A stretch of 35,350 nucleotides of DNA. Source: Bacteroidota bacterium (GTDB lineage: Bacteria; Bacteroidota; Bacteroidia; Sphingobacteriales; Sphingobacteriaceae). Position 1 is the stretch's first letter. Every line of letters begins with the position of its first letter. The notes under the pieces were generated by a model. It was not told the DNA's origin and searched no databases. It was given only the letters and a program-made list of their open reading frames with translations. The translations under genes were made by a program, and so were the position numbers. Where the stretch lies: NCBI GenBank assembly GCA_016868395.1, contig VGGW01000005.1:1-35350 (forward strand), in the 5' to 3' direction. Below, piece by piece: positions 34,400 through 35,350 of the stretch.

Positions 34400-35350
34400 A
34401 TGCCTGATCATAGGTTCTTGATGTTAGGATGGATGCTCTTGGCTGTTGTTTGCTCCGGACCTGTTTTTGCTCAATCGATTCCCCTTGGCTTCCAGCCTTA
34501 TGAAGACTATTACCGTAGAAAACAATTAAATGGAGAGTTGGATTCCACACTTTCCTTTACCGTTCGTCCGATTTCACCTGCTTGGGTACAGAGCAGGCGG
34601 GAAGTGGCATCCGACAGCCTGCTGAATCCGGGAAGAACTATCCTGACAACAGCTTCCGGTAAAAGCAAAATTGTTCTTCTCCCTGCCTTCTGGCAGCAAG
34701 GGTATTATGGGAATCCGACAATAAATCGTAATGACGGACTGATGATTTCGGCGAAAGGATATCAAAGTTTTCTGACTGCGGGTTTTTTTGCGAAGGCCGG
34801 ACCTTTGAGTATTCAGTTTAAACCGGAATATGTTTTTGCCGGGAATGCGAAGTTCAGGGAGTACCGTTCTCATATGGGTTCTGCCGATCTTCCGGTTCGA
34901 TTTGGTGAGAAACCTTACTCGGCATTATCCTGGGGTCAAAGTAGTGTGCGTCTGACTTTCAATCCGGTTTCATTGGGGATCTCTAATGAAAATCTTTGGT
35001 GGGGCCCGGGTATGCAAAATTCTATTCTGATGTCAAATACTGCTCCCGGCTTTAAACATCTGACCCTCAATACGAGTCGGCCGCTGCGTACCCCGATAGG
35101 CTCGATTGAAACGCAGATTATTGCGGCAAGATTGGAAGGTTCGGGCTTTACACCGGGCTTAGCTGAAGACTGGAGGTATTTATCCGGGATGGTGTTTAGC
35201 TATCAGCCGCGCTGGCTTCCGGGCTTGTTTCTCGGATTAACCAGAAGTTTTCAGACGTATCATGAGGATATGGATGATGGTTTTGACGATTATTTGCCAC
35301 TGTTTCAGGCCTTTCAAAAGGTCAAGACGAATGAGGATGCCAAATTAAGA
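34400..35350 (+). CDS. wzi: Wzi-like capsule assembly outer-membrane protein (partial, C-terminus missing)
   Basis: The frame is open from ATG 34400 to the right edge (317 codons) with no stop. It starts with a signal peptide (a basic DHR, a hydrophobic MLGWMLLAVVCS core, VFAQS cleavage region). The mature part has alternating polar/hydrophobic, Gly-rich strands as in an outer-membrane beta-barrel. ISNENLWWGPGMQNSILMSN (about 194) with NTSRPLRTPIGS (about 226) resembles the Caps_assemb_Wzi family. Wzi helps anchor capsular polysaccharide on the outer membrane. It follows the WbpM-like gene by 53 bases. The antisense reading frame at 34574-34873 is a shadow. Confidence 0.75.
   Translation, partial: MPDHRFLMLGWMLLAVVCSGPVFAQSIPLGFQPYEDYYRRKQLNGELDSTLSFTVRPISPAWVQSRREVASDSLLNPGRTILTTASGKSKIVLLPAFWQQGYYGNPTINRNDGLMISAKGYQSFLTAGFFAKAGPLSIQFKPEYVFAGNAKFREYRSHMGSADLPVRFGEKPYSALSWGQSSVRLTFNPVSLGISNENLWWGPGMQNSILMSNTAPGFKHLTLNTSRPLRTPIGSIETQIIAARLEGSGFTPGLAEDWRYLSGMVFSYQPRWLPGLFLGLTRSFQTYHEDMDDGFDDYLPLFQAFQKVKTNEDAKLR

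Noticed and set aside
34574-34873. Minus-strand gene near the right edge
   Set aside because: It is a shadow of the wzi-like gene, which has a signal peptide and family motifs.

Overview
The window is almost entirely one surface-polysaccharide (capsule, exopolysaccharide or O-antigen-type) biosynthesis locus. Every gene I can support lies on the + strand. The DNA is AT-rich, genes rarely have a purine-rich Shine-Dalgarno sequence, and a TAnnTTTG-type -7 element precedes the last complete gene. The last gene encodes a Wzi-like outer-membrane protein. Together these suggest a Bacteroidota member, probably of the Pedobacter/Sphingobacteriaceae type. The genus is a guess.

Layout. Bases 1-95 hold the end of an upstream gene. 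Bases 97-9278 hold an asparagine-synthase-like protein without the glutaminase cysteine, a large putative GT-B glycosyltransferase, a PglK-like ABC flippase candidate, two methyltransferases and two glycosyltransferases. Bases 9297-12570 hold the three-gene UDP-N-acetyl-L-fucosamine pathway (FnlA/FnlB/FnlC, also called CapE/CapF/CapG or WbjB/WbjC/WbjD). Bases 12590-16091 hold a methyltransferase, a hexapeptide acetyltransferase, a putative glycosyltransferase and an SDR epimerase. Bases 16093-19161 hold a heptose module: a nucleotidyltransferase-kinase fusion in the reverse order to HldE, a GT4 enzyme and a GmhA-like isomerase. Bases 19176-21206 hold an acyltransferase-3/SGNH O-acetyltransferase broken by an in-frame TGA and carrying a G10 tract. 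Bases 21240-24356 hold an EpsG/Wzy-like polymerase, a GT2 and a GT4. Bases 24408-29835 hold a UDP-glucuronate 4-epimerase-like SDR, a 714-residue double glycosyltransferase, two more SDRs and a 65-residue unknown protein. Base 29893 starts the WecA/WbpL-like initiating transferase. Bases 30874-32378 are a non-core island with degenerate repeats and a RayT (REP-associated Y1 transposase) gene flanked by REP-like arrays. Then come a WbpM-like membrane dehydratase (32379-34346) and a partial wzi-like gene running off the right edge.

How the genes fit together (inference). The WbpM-like dehydratase and the SDR at 28897 would make UDP-QuiNAc or UDP-D-FucNAc. The WbpL-like enzyme would put that sugar on undecaprenyl phosphate. 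About nine glycosyltransferase domains then extend the unit with L-FucNAc, probably a heptose, probably a galacturonate-type sugar and others. Methyl, acetyl and possibly amide groups decorate it. The ABC flippase would move the lipid-linked unit across the inner membrane and the EpsG-like protein would polymerise it. No classical Wzx flippase and no Wza/Wzc export genes are in the window.

I do not see a defence system, a CRISPR array, tRNA, rRNA or a phage. The most unusual parts are the RayT/REP island inserted between the wbpL-like and wbpM-like genes, with its split-arm hairpin array, and the broken, possibly phase-variable O-acetyltransferase.
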